Source: CAVSJA01 sp963728145
GTDB taxonomy: Bacteria > Bacteroidota > Bacteroidia > Chitinophagales > Chitinophagaceae
Direction: 5' to 3'
Length of the DNA: 64,000 nt
Assembly (NCBI GenBank): GCA_963728145.1
Contig: CAVSJA010000001.1
Span: 372,001 to 436,000, forward strand
A program made the position numbers and the translations under genes. The notes under the pieces were generated by a model. That model saw nothing but the letters and a program-made list of their open reading frames with translations, searched no databases and was not told the origin of the DNA. Positions 34,177-42,819 of the stretch are shown here, piece by piece. Numbering within the stretch: the stretch's first letter is position 1; each line of letters opens with the position of its first letter.

Positions 34177-37100
34177 TTAAAATCCTGCGCGGATTCCTAT
34201 GTTAATACTAATTGGTGTTGCCAATGTTCCATAATCAAATCCATAACCGCCTACACCGCGGCTGCCTGCTGTGTTTCCATTAACGGCAGGATCAGCTCCA
34301 TTGTAATTAGTGAAAAGCAGCAGGTCATTTCCGGTAACAAAGAACCCAAGTGTTTTTAGGTAGTTCATGTTTTTCATGAATCCGCTTCTCGGGAAGGTAT
34401 AGCTCAAGGTGATATCCCTTAATCTCAACCAGTTCACATCTTTTTGTATATATGCTTCCTCAGGCATGTTCGTTGCCTGGTAGTATGCATCGTTCGCAAC
34501 GAAAGCAGGAACTACTGAAATAGTATTCCATGTTGGATTAGTCGTATTTTGTTTTCCATCCTGCAATACACCTGTAACTACGCGTGGAGTATTGCGGTTT
34601 GCAGTACGCTTACTTTTCCCAATAGTGGTAAGGAACATTTCATTGGCATTGAATACATCGCCACCAACTTTAAGATCCCAAAGGAAGCTTAGTTTCCAGT
34701 CCTTGTAACGGAATGTGTTTATTGTTCCCAGGGTAAAGTCAGGATTACGATCGCCCCGGACCCTAAACACAGCATCAATCACTGGCAACCCACTGGTAGG
34801 ATTTATTAATATCGCTCCTGCGTTATTTCTCAAGTAACCGGCAGAAGTGATTGAAGTAGTTGGTCCACCCAGTACAAGGCCGCCTCTCGCGTTTGCGTAA
34901 AGCCAGGTATCAGCTATATAGTATTCAGCCACATTTAAAGGAAGACTTGTAACTCTGTTCCACATGCGGTTCGCATTAAAGCGAATATTCCAACCGAAAT
35001 CTTTTTTGTTCACGACCGTAGCATCAATGCTGACCTCGATGCCCTGGTTGCGAGTACTGGCTGCGTTTTGTGTATTCAAAACGAAACCTGTTGCATAGCT
35101 CAAGCGGAAGGCCTCGACAATCTGGCCCTTGGTTTGAGTATTGTAATAAGTAACATCGAAACCGACCTTGTTCTTGATAATTTTGAATTCAGCCCCTACT
35201 TCATAAGTGTTTTGAGTTTCTGGCGCAAGCGTAGGGCTATTGTTGAAGAAACCATAGGAGAATCCACCGCCACTTGCAAAGTTGTCAACAAACACAGATT
35301 GAGTAGAGTATGGTGAATTCAAACGAGCCGTACCTGCAAGTGAGGTACGAAGTTTAAAATAATTTAGAAAGTCTCCATTCTTCAATCCCGGGAAGATATC
35401 GCTCACGATCACACTAAAACTTGCTCCCATGTAATTATAATCCCGGTTAATCGAAGGTAGAGTAGATGCAGATTCAAATCGGTGACTATAATTCAGGAAG
35501 GCCAGGTTCTTGTAGCTGATACCAACTTCACCAAAATAAGCCGCCTGGCGTATGATCATTTTATTGAATTCACCAAAATTGTTGCGGAGCAAGCGTATCC
35601 TGGTATTAGGTGCGGAATTTCCACTATCAAACCTTTTAGGATCAGTCAGGTTATTTCCCTTTATAGCAAACATCTTAGTTTCATAATTCTGCCACATCTG
35701 ACCCAGCATTATTCTTCCGCTAAAATCACCCATTTGTTTTTTGGCTGTTGCAGTAATGGTGTGATTATATCCGCCGTAGCGTCTGTAAAAATTGTCCTGT
35801 TCACCATTCAAGGCAGCTGCTATATAGAATGATTTCGGATGATAGATCGTGTAGCCATCGGTGTTGTATGTATCATAACCAAACCTACCGGCAAGAGATA
35901 ACCAATCCCAGGGATTGATATTGATACCGAGTGTTGCAGTAAGACGGTCAGTTACGTCACGACTCTTGTTATTATTTACGTTGAAGAGCGGATTATCGTA
36001 ATCTGCATTGGGATTGGAACTAAACAATGGAAGCTTGTTCCCTGCGTCATCCTGGTATTTGCGGATATCGTTATTGTCCGGCCAGGCAAAGAGACTGAGC
36101 ATATAGCCGCCGGCGCTTCTTAACACTTTATCGTTCTCAGTTCTTATGTAAGCCAGCGAAGGAATAACTTCGACTTTCTTTCCGATTTTGGTCGTATTTG
36201 AAAGACGGAAATTGATTCTTTTGTAATCGTTGTTGGGCACAACTCCCGATTGATCGAAGAATGATCCTGAAAAACGGAATACAGAGTTCTTGAAGCCGAA
36301 ATCTGCTCCCAGGTTATGTGTTTGTGAGAATCCTGTTTGAAAGAAATAATCCTTATTATCATAAAGCGGGGTGCCTGCGGGATGTTTGGGCCCAAAATAA
36401 CGGAATAGGTTGGAAGGATTTCCCGCTGTTCCATTTTGATAAGTGTTGATCGTTTCCGGGAAACGAGTCACTTTCTGAAAGCGGAAGGCATTGTCATACT
36501 GAACAGCCAGCTTATTGCTCTTCGCTTTTTTAGTGATAATTACAATCGCACCTGAACTGGCCTGACTTCCATACAATGCAGTAGCTTCAGGCCCTTTCAA
36601 TATTGTAATTGATTCGATATCGTTTGGGTTAAGGTCAGACATCCGATTTGAATAGTCATTATTCCTGTTTGGACGGTCTGACGCAAGTCCAACTCCCTGC
36701 CCACCACTTGAAGTTTCATTTACAGTGTTGTTATCCATGATCACTCCATCCACAACGAAAAGCGGTTCATTGCTTAACGAAAGTGAATTGAATCCTCTTA
36801 GTACAATGCTTGAGGAAGCTCCGGCAGTTCCTCCTGTTGGAGTAATAGTCAATCCGGCAACGCGGCCTTGCAAACTATTAATGAAATTCTCTCGCTGCGT
36901 TTCCTGAACTTCGGAACCCTTTACCTGTTGAGTTGAATATCCCAGTTCTCTTGGTTTCCTTTTCATGTCAAGGGCAACCACAACTTCTTCAAGCTCTTTG
37001 CCGGTAGATTCCAGGCGAACATCAAGTGATGCGTTGTTTGCAACTGTTAGCTGTCTCTGTCCAAATCCAACAAAAGAAATGTTGAGTACATCACCCGGTT

Positions 37101-37299
37101 TGGCGGGTATTGTATATACTCCGTACGCGTTTGTTTGTACAGCGGCTTTTGTGCGCTGATTAGTGACCGTTGCTCCGGCCAGGGGAGTATTATCTTTCGA
37201 GTCTCTTACTACTCCGGTTACATTTTTGTCCTGAGCAAACAGGAATGAACCGTTCAGCAGTAGAAAAACGGCGAAAAGAATGGGTCTAAATTTTCTCAT
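34177..37299 (-). CDS. SusC/RagA-like TonB-linked outer-membrane protein
   Basis: A 1040-residue SusC-type transporter: signal peptide (1-22), N-terminal carboxypeptidase-D-like domain (VTGVVRDSKDNTPLAGATV), plug domain with the SusC signature LQGRVAGLTI and the family DPNDIESITILKGPEATALYG-like stretch (split here), then a 22-strand TonB-dependent barrel ending in Phe. With SusD it imports an oligomer across the outer membrane. No TonB-anti-sigma extension is visible; instead a DeoR-type regulator gene lies just upstream. Confidence 0.95.
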   Translation of the reverse strand: MRKFRPILFAVFLLLNGSFLFAQDKNVTGVVRDSKDNTPLAGATVTNQRTKAAVQTNAYGVYTIPAKPGDVLNISFVGFGQRQLTVANNASLDVRLESTGKELEEVVVALDMKRKPRELGYSTQQVKGSEVQETQRENFINSLQGRVAGLTITPTGGTAGASSSIVLRGFNSLSLSNEPLFVVDGVIMDNNTVNETSSGGQGVGLASDRPNRNNDYSNRMSDLNPNDIESITILKGPEATALYGSQASSGAIVIITKKAKSNKLAVQYDNAFRFQKVTRFPETINTYQNGTAGNPSNLFRYFGPKHPAGTPLYDNKDYFFQTGFSQTHNLGADFGFKNSVFRFSGSFFDQSGVVPNNDYKRINFRLSNTTKIGKKVEVIPSLAYIRTENDKVLRSAGGYMLSLFAWPDNNDIRKYQDDAGNKLPLFSSNPNADYDNPLFNVNNNKSRDVTDRLTATLGININPWDWLSLAGRFGYDTYNTDGYTIYHPKSFYIAAALNGEQDNFYRRYGGYNHTITATAKKQMGDFSGRIMLGQMWQNYETKMFAIKGNNLTDPKRFDSGNSAPNTRIRLLRNNFGEFNKMIIRQAAYFGEVGISYKNLAFLNYSHRFESASTLPSINRDYNYMGASFSVIVSDIFPGLKNGDFLNYFKLRTSLAGTARLNSPYSTQSVFVDNFASGGGFSYGFFNNSPTLAPETQNTYEVGAEFKIIKNKVGFDVTYYNTQTKGQIVEAFRLSYATGFVLNTQNAASTRNQGIEVSIDATVVNKKDFGWNIRFNANRMWNRVTSLPLNVAEYYIADTWLYANARGGLVLGGPTTSITSAGYLRNNAGAILINPTSGLPVIDAVFRVRGDRNPDFTLGTINTFRYKDWKLSFLWDLKVGGDVFNANEMFLTTIGKSKRTANRNTPRVVTGVLQDGKQNTTNPTWNTISVVPAFVANDAYYQATNMPEEAYIQKDVNWLRLRDITLSYTFPRSGFMKNMNYLKTLGFFVTGNDLLLFTNYNGADPAVNGNTAGSRGVGGYGFDYGTLATPISINIGIRAGF

Positions 37300-37408
37300 A
37301 CTGTCTCGTTTTTAAGCAATTTTTTTTCAGACAATTGTTAGGCTAGGGCAATTACTAATTGGCTTTTGGAGGATATCTATTAAGAAATTTTCAAGGACAG
37401 GTAGTGAT

Positions 37409-38158
37409 CTATAGTACGGTTATTCCTGCTTTTACGTAGGGTTCCAGCACAGGGTCATCAGGTGGCAATTCCGTGATGAGAATATCGATATCACGTATAT
37501 CGCATACATGGATCGGTTGAAGCGAGTTGATCTTTTCCGCAATGGCCATGCAAATTACTTTTTGAGATGATTCGATCATTGCTTTTTTCAATTGAACCAC
37601 ATCCCAATCATTATCGGTAATTCCGTGCGAAACATCAATCGCGTTTATTCCGAGGAAACAGAGGTCGGCTTTTATTTGCCGGATCTTTGAGATTGCTTCA
37701 CCACCTACTGTGATCTTCGCATCCTTTGACACTTTATCACCAATAATGATCACATCAATAGTCGGATGATGCATGTATTCCAATATCGCCGGAATACTTC
37801 CGGAAATAAATGTTGCTCTTAATTGGGGTGGGAGAGAACGGCCAAGTTCAATAATAGTAGTGCCTCCACTCGTTAAAACGAACATACCGTCCTGGATAAG
37901 CGAAGCTGCTTTCCGGGCGATTATTCTCTTTTCATCTTGTGAGTATACATTCCTGGAAGGATAGTTAACATCGCTGAAAGAATGAGATAGGGCGCCGCCA
38001 TGAACTTTGATCACTTTGCCTTCTTCTGCAAGTTCAACAAGATCCCTTCGTATCGTATCTTCCGACACATTGATCTCGCTTGATAAGCTTGAAGAAAGTA
38101 CTTTATTATGCAGGTTGACCTGATGGAGAATATAGGCCTGCCGCTCCTTTTTAAGCAT
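37409..38158 (-). CDS. DeoR/GlpR family transcriptional regulator
   Basis: A 249-residue repressor-type regulator: an N-terminal HTH (LSSEINVSEDTIRRDLVELAEEG, about 25-50, split here) and a DeoRC sugar-phosphate-sensing domain (VHGGALSHSF, TSGGTTIIELGR, GDKVSKDAKITVGGEAI). It lies 110 nt upstream of SusC on the same strand, which makes it the probable regulator of this operon. DeoR proteins sense phosphorylated sugars, so a carbohydrate is a likely substrate of the transporter. Confidence 0.9.
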   Translation of the reverse strand: MLKKERQAYILHQVNLHNKVLSSSLSSEINVSEDTIRRDLVELAEEGKVIKVHGGALSHSFSDVNYPSRNVYSQDEKRIIARKAASLIQDGMFVLTSGGTTIIELGRSLPPQLRATFISGSIPAILEYMHHPTIDVIIIGDKVSKDAKITVGGEAISKIRQIKADLCFLGINAIDVSHGITDNDWDVVQLKKAMIESSQKVICMAIAEKINSLQPIHVCDIRDIDILITELPPDDPVLEPYVKAGITVL

Positions 38159-38249
38159 TTGTTAGTCGGTTACAGCTACTAAATAAGGGAAAAAACCGCA
38201 CAAAACCGCAAAAAGGCTTAAAAATTTATGCAGGAGTTCGCAAGAGTCA

Positions 38250-38310
38250 ATGGGCAATAAGCAATAGGCAAGTCTGTTATTTGCCAATTGCCCATTGCCT
38301 ATTGCCTATT
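38250..38310. repeat. 7-bp word array (GGCAATA/ATTGCCC family) with facing arms
   Basis: GGGCAATAAGCAATAGGCAAG (split) near 38250-38270 faces ATTTGCCAATTGCCC and TATTGCCTATT (38279-38310). On the minus strand the TAG stop of the porin-like gene lies inside the right arm. Confidence 0.83.
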
Positions 38311-38764
38311 TGAAAGTGAATCTCACCGATAACGCAAAAGCATCCGGCACAAAGTTGACGGCGGGAATAATATCAAGTTCAGGCTTCCAGTCAATTGAAA
38401 GGTTGAGAGGAATATTGGTGAATTTATAATCAAGGCCGATGATGCCTGTTGGTCCAAAGAAGGTTTCGCTTGGTTCACTTTCAAATCCTAAATACGCACC
38501 TCCACCATAGAACCAACTCAATCCAGGTGTACTAAAGGGGCGATGGATCTCTAATAATCCACCAACGCCGAAGCGGCTTCCAAACGAAATGATTCCCTCG
38601 ATAGCAGTACGATCAGTCGCGAAATATTTTACGCTGACAGCATTATTGAGAGTGGGAGTCTGGTTACTTAACCTTACACCGGCAGCAAACCGGTAATCCT
38701 GTGCGCTAACTGTAGATACTATAGCAAAAAAAATCACAGTAAGGATTATAAGAGTCCGTTTCAT
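38306..38764 (-). CDS. Outer-membrane beta-barrel protein, small
   Basis: A 152-residue protein with a signal peptide ending STVSAQ, followed by alternating strands (YRFAAGVRLSNQTPT, GSRFGVGGLLEIHRPF, WFYGGGAYLGFES, GIIGLDYKF) and ending FALSVRFTFK with a terminal aromatic next to Lys. It fits an eight-stranded OmpA/OmpW-like barrel. Function is unknown. Its stop codon comes from the repeat array. Confidence 0.7.
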   Translation of the reverse strand: MKRTLIILTVIFFAIVSTVSAQDYRFAAGVRLSNQTPTLNNAVSVKYFATDRTAIEGIISFGSRFGVGGLLEIHRPFSTPGLSWFYGGGAYLGFESEPSETFFGPTGIIGLDYKFTNIPLNLSIDWKPELDIIPAVNFVPDAFALSVRFTFK

Positions 38765-38874
38765 AAAATCTATTTAATGGGTGAGAACGAAAATAGTGCC
38801 AGTGCTATTGATTGATACTGTGTTAAAGTTGTTATAGAAATTATTTAACAAGAATTGTTAAAAACGATAACAGA

Positions 38875-40542
38875 TCAATCGCCAAACAATTCAAATTTTG
38901 ATTTGGGTCGTTTGCTATCATGCCATTGAAAACCTCTAAGCTGTTTCTCTTCATCTGATAATTGCCTTACCGGATACATTGCACCTTTTACCTCACTAAT
39001 AAAAACCACCTTCTTCAATTCCTTATTCTCGAATCGCATATCAATAATATCACCGCTTGCCTTGTTTACCCCGATCAGGAAACCTGCATCATCCTTCACA
39101 TAGTATATGCTTTCAGCATTCCCTCTTGCACGCATATAGTCGATATCTCCATCCTTAAAATAGCCGTTGATCCTGTTTCCCCGGATCTGGTTGTACATGT
39201 CATTCTCCGCTTTATTGATCATTAATCCATTCTCAAATACAAAAAGACGGTCTGGTTTCTTATTCTTTGTGTATAAATAAATGGTATCACCCGTCACCTG
39301 GTTATCACTTGCCCATACAATCGGGTTAGTGAACAACTGAAACACGGAATCTTTTCCCGAATAAAATAAACTATCCGAAACTGCCTGAAGCGAATCAGAA
39401 AAGATCCGAACATTATGCCATGCCCTGAAATACCGGTCGGCGCTATCGTTCTTTTCCTTGTTTGCGTCAATTGTGACTGTATTTCTGATCGTATCTTCTT
39501 TGAGTGTACTATCTATTTTGAGTGTGCTGTCGATCTTGCTTGTGCTATCCATATATCGAGGTAAACGACTTAGTCTGCCAGAAAACAAAGTATCAGCAGT
39601 AATATATATGGAGTCATCTTCCTGCTTTATTATCATTAACGGATGCTGCGTCGCGAGAAATTCGCTCGTTTCTCGATTTGCCAGCATATAATTAGAAAGG
39701 ATCATTACTCCTTCAGTTGAATCATGATAGACCGCATTTCCCTTCAATACATTAATTCCCGTACTATCATTAGTTTCGATTGTCTCAGCAGTAATTCGAA
39801 CCGCTCCATCAATAATAATAGGACGCTTACTTAAATAAGCTCGTCGGTTACGAAGGTCATACCAACCTTCTTTTGTTTTTATTTTTCTTCCCGCACTATC
39901 GATAATAGTTGTTTCAGCAATGAAGGTTGCAATCTCTGTGCTTGTGTTGTAGATGAGCGAATCTGTTTCCAGCGTGTATTTTGGATCTTTCAATTTCACA
40001 TTCTTCCTGAAATAAACGTCTTTCAGATCTGTATAATAAACTCCTTCCTTGCTCGTGAGAACTGATTCAGCATTCTCAACTCTTCCTCCGTTCTTGTATT
40101 CGCCAATTTTCGTATTCATGTCATAATTCAGCTCCTCGGTAAACAAAGTTGTTTTACCATCTGTGAGCCTTACTTTTTTTCGAAGGTTTGCAATTTTTGT
40201 GTCGACATGATAGAGCAGGTATTGCGAATAGGTATGAACGGAATCATCATCATTGATATGATTATTCCCGAAAGCCTCAACGATTTTTTTCCGGTCGTTT
40301 AAGACAGCGCTGTCGCTATAAAAAAATGTGCTATCCTGTTTCAATTGCACATCCCCAACTAACAGCTGAAGCGCAGTAAGCGAATCAATTTGTTTAAAAG
40401 TATAACGGTCCATACGAATGATATCGACCCTTTTCATCGTATCTGCAGGCTGGGGCGGAGTAGAGGTTGGCGGTTTTACCTGCGCCGATAGTTGTACAAA
40501 TGAAAACAATAATGGTAAAAGGAAGAATAGAATTCTGTTCAT
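38875..40542 (-). CDS. OstA-like (LptA-related) periplasmic protein
   Basis: A 555-residue secreted protein with an OstA/LptA-like beta-jellyroll domain at the N-terminus (after the signal ending FVQLSAQ). Repeats of the pattern LQLLVGDVQLKQDSTFFYSD, LFTEELNYDMNTKIGEY and FFRKNVKLKDP-type strands run through it. This family is thought to bridge LPS between the inner-membrane exporter and LptD. It is followed in the gene order by MlaD and amidase, with 12 nt between this start and the MlaD stop, and LptD is divergent nearby. LPS transport is the likely role. Confidence 0.85.
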   Translation of the reverse strand: MNRILFFLLPLLFSFVQLSAQVKPPTSTPPQPADTMKRVDIIRMDRYTFKQIDSLTALQLLVGDVQLKQDSTFFYSDSAVLNDRKKIVEAFGNNHINDDDSVHTYSQYLLYHVDTKIANLRKKVRLTDGKTTLFTEELNYDMNTKIGEYKNGGRVENAESVLTSKEGVYYTDLKDVYFRKNVKLKDPKYTLETDSLIYNTSTEIATFIAETTIIDSAGRKIKTKEGWYDLRNRRAYLSKRPIIIDGAVRITAETIETNDSTGINVLKGNAVYHDSTEGVMILSNYMLANRETSEFLATQHPLMIIKQEDDSIYITADTLFSGRLSRLPRYMDSTSKIDSTLKIDSTLKEDTIRNTVTIDANKEKNDSADRYFRAWHNVRIFSDSLQAVSDSLFYSGKDSVFQLFTNPIVWASDNQVTGDTIYLYTKNKKPDRLFVFENGLMINKAENDMYNQIRGNRINGYFKDGDIDYMRARGNAESIYYVKDDAGFLIGVNKASGDIIDMRFENKELKKVVFISEVKGAMYPVRQLSDEEKQLRGFQWHDSKRPKSKFELFGD

Positions 40543-40553
40543 TATAAGCTACC

Positions 40554-41534
40554 TTAATTCCGGACAGAGTCATAAATCGGCTTCTCTATCGGTCCCGATT
40601 TGTCTTTCCTGCCGAAAACAGAAACGTTTACATAGCGTTTCGGATGCAGTCGGAAATCGTCGAGCAAGGTAGTCAAACTGCGATTGGTCTCCCTAAGCTC
40701 ATCATATAATTTGCGATCATTTAACAGGAGTCCAAGCGTTCCATCCTTTGTGGTGAACTTGTCCAATGTCGCATTCAGCTTAGCCGTTGTACTATTTAAG
40801 TTATTGATCATCTCATCCACTTTTGGACCGGCAAGTTTTGAAGTAGCAGCCTGGATATTACTTAATGTGGAGTCGATCTTTTGATTATTGTTCTTGATAT
40901 TTCCGGTGATGCTTTCAACATTGGCTAATGTATTGGTCAAGGTTGCCTGTTGTGCGTCTACCAATCGCCTCATTGAAGAGGTGGTTGCCGCAAGATTGGC
41001 AATTGCATCCTGCAAATTATTCTTGGTGTGGGGATCGATGACCATCGATACTTTCTGGATGAGTGAATCAAGTGAGTTCAATGCGCGGTTGACACTGTTC
41101 AATGTTGGATTCAGATTGCTTCTCACCTCATCCATAATTCCAGGTTTTACCAGCGTCAAAAGTGTATCACCATCTTTCACATAAGTGGGGCTGTTTCCCA
41201 TGCGAACTACTATAGCAGTACTTTGAAGCAATTCGCTACTGATGAGGGCAGTTGAATTTTCGGGGATGTTTACATTCTGCGTGAGTTTAATTGCCACAAC
41301 AATACCGGTAAGGTTTGCATCCTTTGCTTCGATCTCTGAAACCTTGCCGACCTGGAACCCATTGATCAATACAGGGGCCGAAGGGAGTAATCCTTCCACA
41401 TTGGGAAAGACAGCATATATAACATCATTCCTTACGGAAAGATCCTTTCCCTTTAAATAATTAAAGCCAAGTATAAGAACTGTAATTGCGATGGCCGTTA
41501 GGGCGCCGACTTTGGTTTCATTAGAAATTTTCAT
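40554..41534 (-). CDS. MlaD/MCE domain protein
   Basis: A 326-residue single-pass membrane protein: transmembrane segment ALTAIAITVLILGFNYL (residues 11-27), MCE domain (YAVFPNVEGLLPSAPVLING, split here by its motif), then a long helical region with heptad character (LNSVNRALNSLDSLIQKV, LNSTTAKLNATLDKF). MCE proteins form hexameric lipid-transfer rings in the periplasm and link to an ABC transporter. The start at 41534 (MKISNETKVG) fits the family. No MlaE/MlaF genes are in this window. Confidence 0.9.
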   Translation of the reverse strand: MKISNETKVGALTAIAITVLILGFNYLKGKDLSVRNDVIYAVFPNVEGLLPSAPVLINGFQVGKVSEIEAKDANLTGIVVAIKLTQNVNIPENSTALISSELLQSTAIVVRMGNSPTYVKDGDTLLTLVKPGIMDEVRSNLNPTLNSVNRALNSLDSLIQKVSMVIDPHTKNNLQDAIANLAATTSSMRRLVDAQQATLTNTLANVESITGNIKNNNQKIDSTLSNIQAATSKLAGPKVDEMINNLNSTTAKLNATLDKFTTKDGTLGLLLNDRKLYDELRETNRSLTTLLDDFRLHPKRYVNVSVFGRKDKSGPIEKPIYDSVRN

Positions 41535-41711
41535 GAAAGGATAATTTGGTCCGCTGCTCCGCCTTTGGTGGATACTAAAATCTGATGCCAGCAAAAATAA
41601 AGAAATTCAACGGTTTGACCGTGAAACTGTTAACCGCCTACGCGAACCGGGTGCACTAAGCTTTATTTGAGGCGCAAGCTTCGGCGGTAAAGTAACGACC
41701 AAATGGGATGA

Positions 41712-42737
41712 TTATTTCTTTTTCTGAAAAGGAAGCACTGCCGGCGATTTAACTACCCTGGTTTCCTTATTAGGCGATGATGATGTTCCGGTGGCAGAAG
41801 GTTTTTCTTTATCCGAAGAAGTTTCCGTGCTGGAAGGTTTGCCTTCAGTCAATGCCCTGTAACGCCTTAATGCATTTACTACGACATCTGACACCTCGTT
41901 TTGTCCTTTATCGCTGGTGAGATAATCTTCTTCGTCTTTGTGAGTAATGAAGCCGGTTTCAACAAGTATACTTGGCATAAATGTGGCCTGCAAAACCCAG
42001 ATCCCTCTCCAGTTTCTTTGTTTCACTCCTCTGCTTGGTCTGCCGTCCTTTGAAAATTCTTCTTCAACCATAGAAGCAAGGATCAGACTCTTGTCGAAGA
42101 AGCGCTTTGACCAAAGTAACGACTTTGCCTTAAACTCAGGGTCATTAATATCTGGAACAAATTCGGTCGAATCATTGATCTCTTCCGGAATTCTGTCAGT
42201 AATTGCTTCACTTTTCGAATCGGCCCGGTCGGCGGCCCAGATATAAGTTTCCGTACCATTCATCGGATTATCAGTATACCATATCTTATAGTTCCGAACT
42301 CTGCGAACATATTTCTTCCGGTTCTTACCCTTGCCCTTGTAATAGGTTTGGTTCTTCCATCCCGACGGAGTAGAATGCCTGATTTTTGGCGCTGCATTAA
42401 CATGAATAGAGATAAAAAGATCACCATTGTTCCGGTTAGCAAATTCAGCTCTCGTTCTAACGGTGGGATAATTATCAGAAGTGCGGGTATACAAGAACTT
42501 TATGTCTGGAAATTCTGCCTCGAGTTTTTTGCCGAGTTTTAAAACGATGTCAAGACAAATATCCTTCTCAAATGAATTATCGCCTTTTGCGCCCGGATCT
42601 GAACCACCGTGCCCTGCGTCAATGATCACTGTACGCAAAACAGGTTTTTGTCGTTTTTCTTTTGGGGAATCAGTGAAAGATCCAAGAGGCAAAACCGCGA
42701 AAATTACGAGAGTAAGAATTAAAATTTTCTTGACCAT
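41712..42737 (-). CDS. N-acetylmuramoyl-L-alanine amidase, secreted
   Basis: A 341-residue zinc amidase (Amidase_3): signal peptide (1-22), IDAGHGGSDPGAKG (zinc His and Glu region), FISIHVNAAP and VETGFITHKDEE (catalytic Glu) are all present. The domain is interrupted by an insertion of about 60 residues (YYKGKGKNRKKYVRRV onward), and the C-terminus is a Ser/Thr/Lys-rich tail. It cleaves peptide stems from peptidoglycan. It is the third gene of an MlaD/OstA-like unit. Confidence 0.92.
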   Translation of the reverse strand: MVKKILILTLVIFAVLPLGSFTDSPKEKRQKPVLRTVIIDAGHGGSDPGAKGDNSFEKDICLDIVLKLGKKLEAEFPDIKFLYTRTSDNYPTVRTRAEFANRNNGDLFISIHVNAAPKIRHSTPSGWKNQTYYKGKGKNRKKYVRRVRNYKIWYTDNPMNGTETYIWAADRADSKSEAITDRIPEEINDSTEFVPDINDPEFKAKSLLWSKRFFDKSLILASMVEEEFSKDGRPSRGVKQRNWRGIWVLQATFMPSILVETGFITHKDEEDYLTSDKGQNEVSDVVVNALRRYRALTEGKPSSTETSSDKEKPSATGTSSSPNKETRVVKSPAVLPFQKKK

Positions 42738-42799
42738 AACCAGCAAATACGATTTATAGGGTTAGTTAATCTTCACAAAACCTTAAATACTTAAATAGT

Positions 42800-42807
42800 T
42801 ACATTTG
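42800..42807 (+). promoter_or_regulatory. -7 element TACATTTG of the LptD-like gene
   Basis: TACATTTG matches TAnnTTTG and predicts transcription start a few bases before the ATG at 42820. No clear -33 box is seen. It supports 42820 over the upstream GTG (42811). Confidence 0.45.
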
Positions 42808-42819
42808 TCCGTGACTGCT

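Noticed and set aside
42481..42759. Frame opposite the amidase gene
   Set aside because: Shadow of the amidase; no independent evidence.
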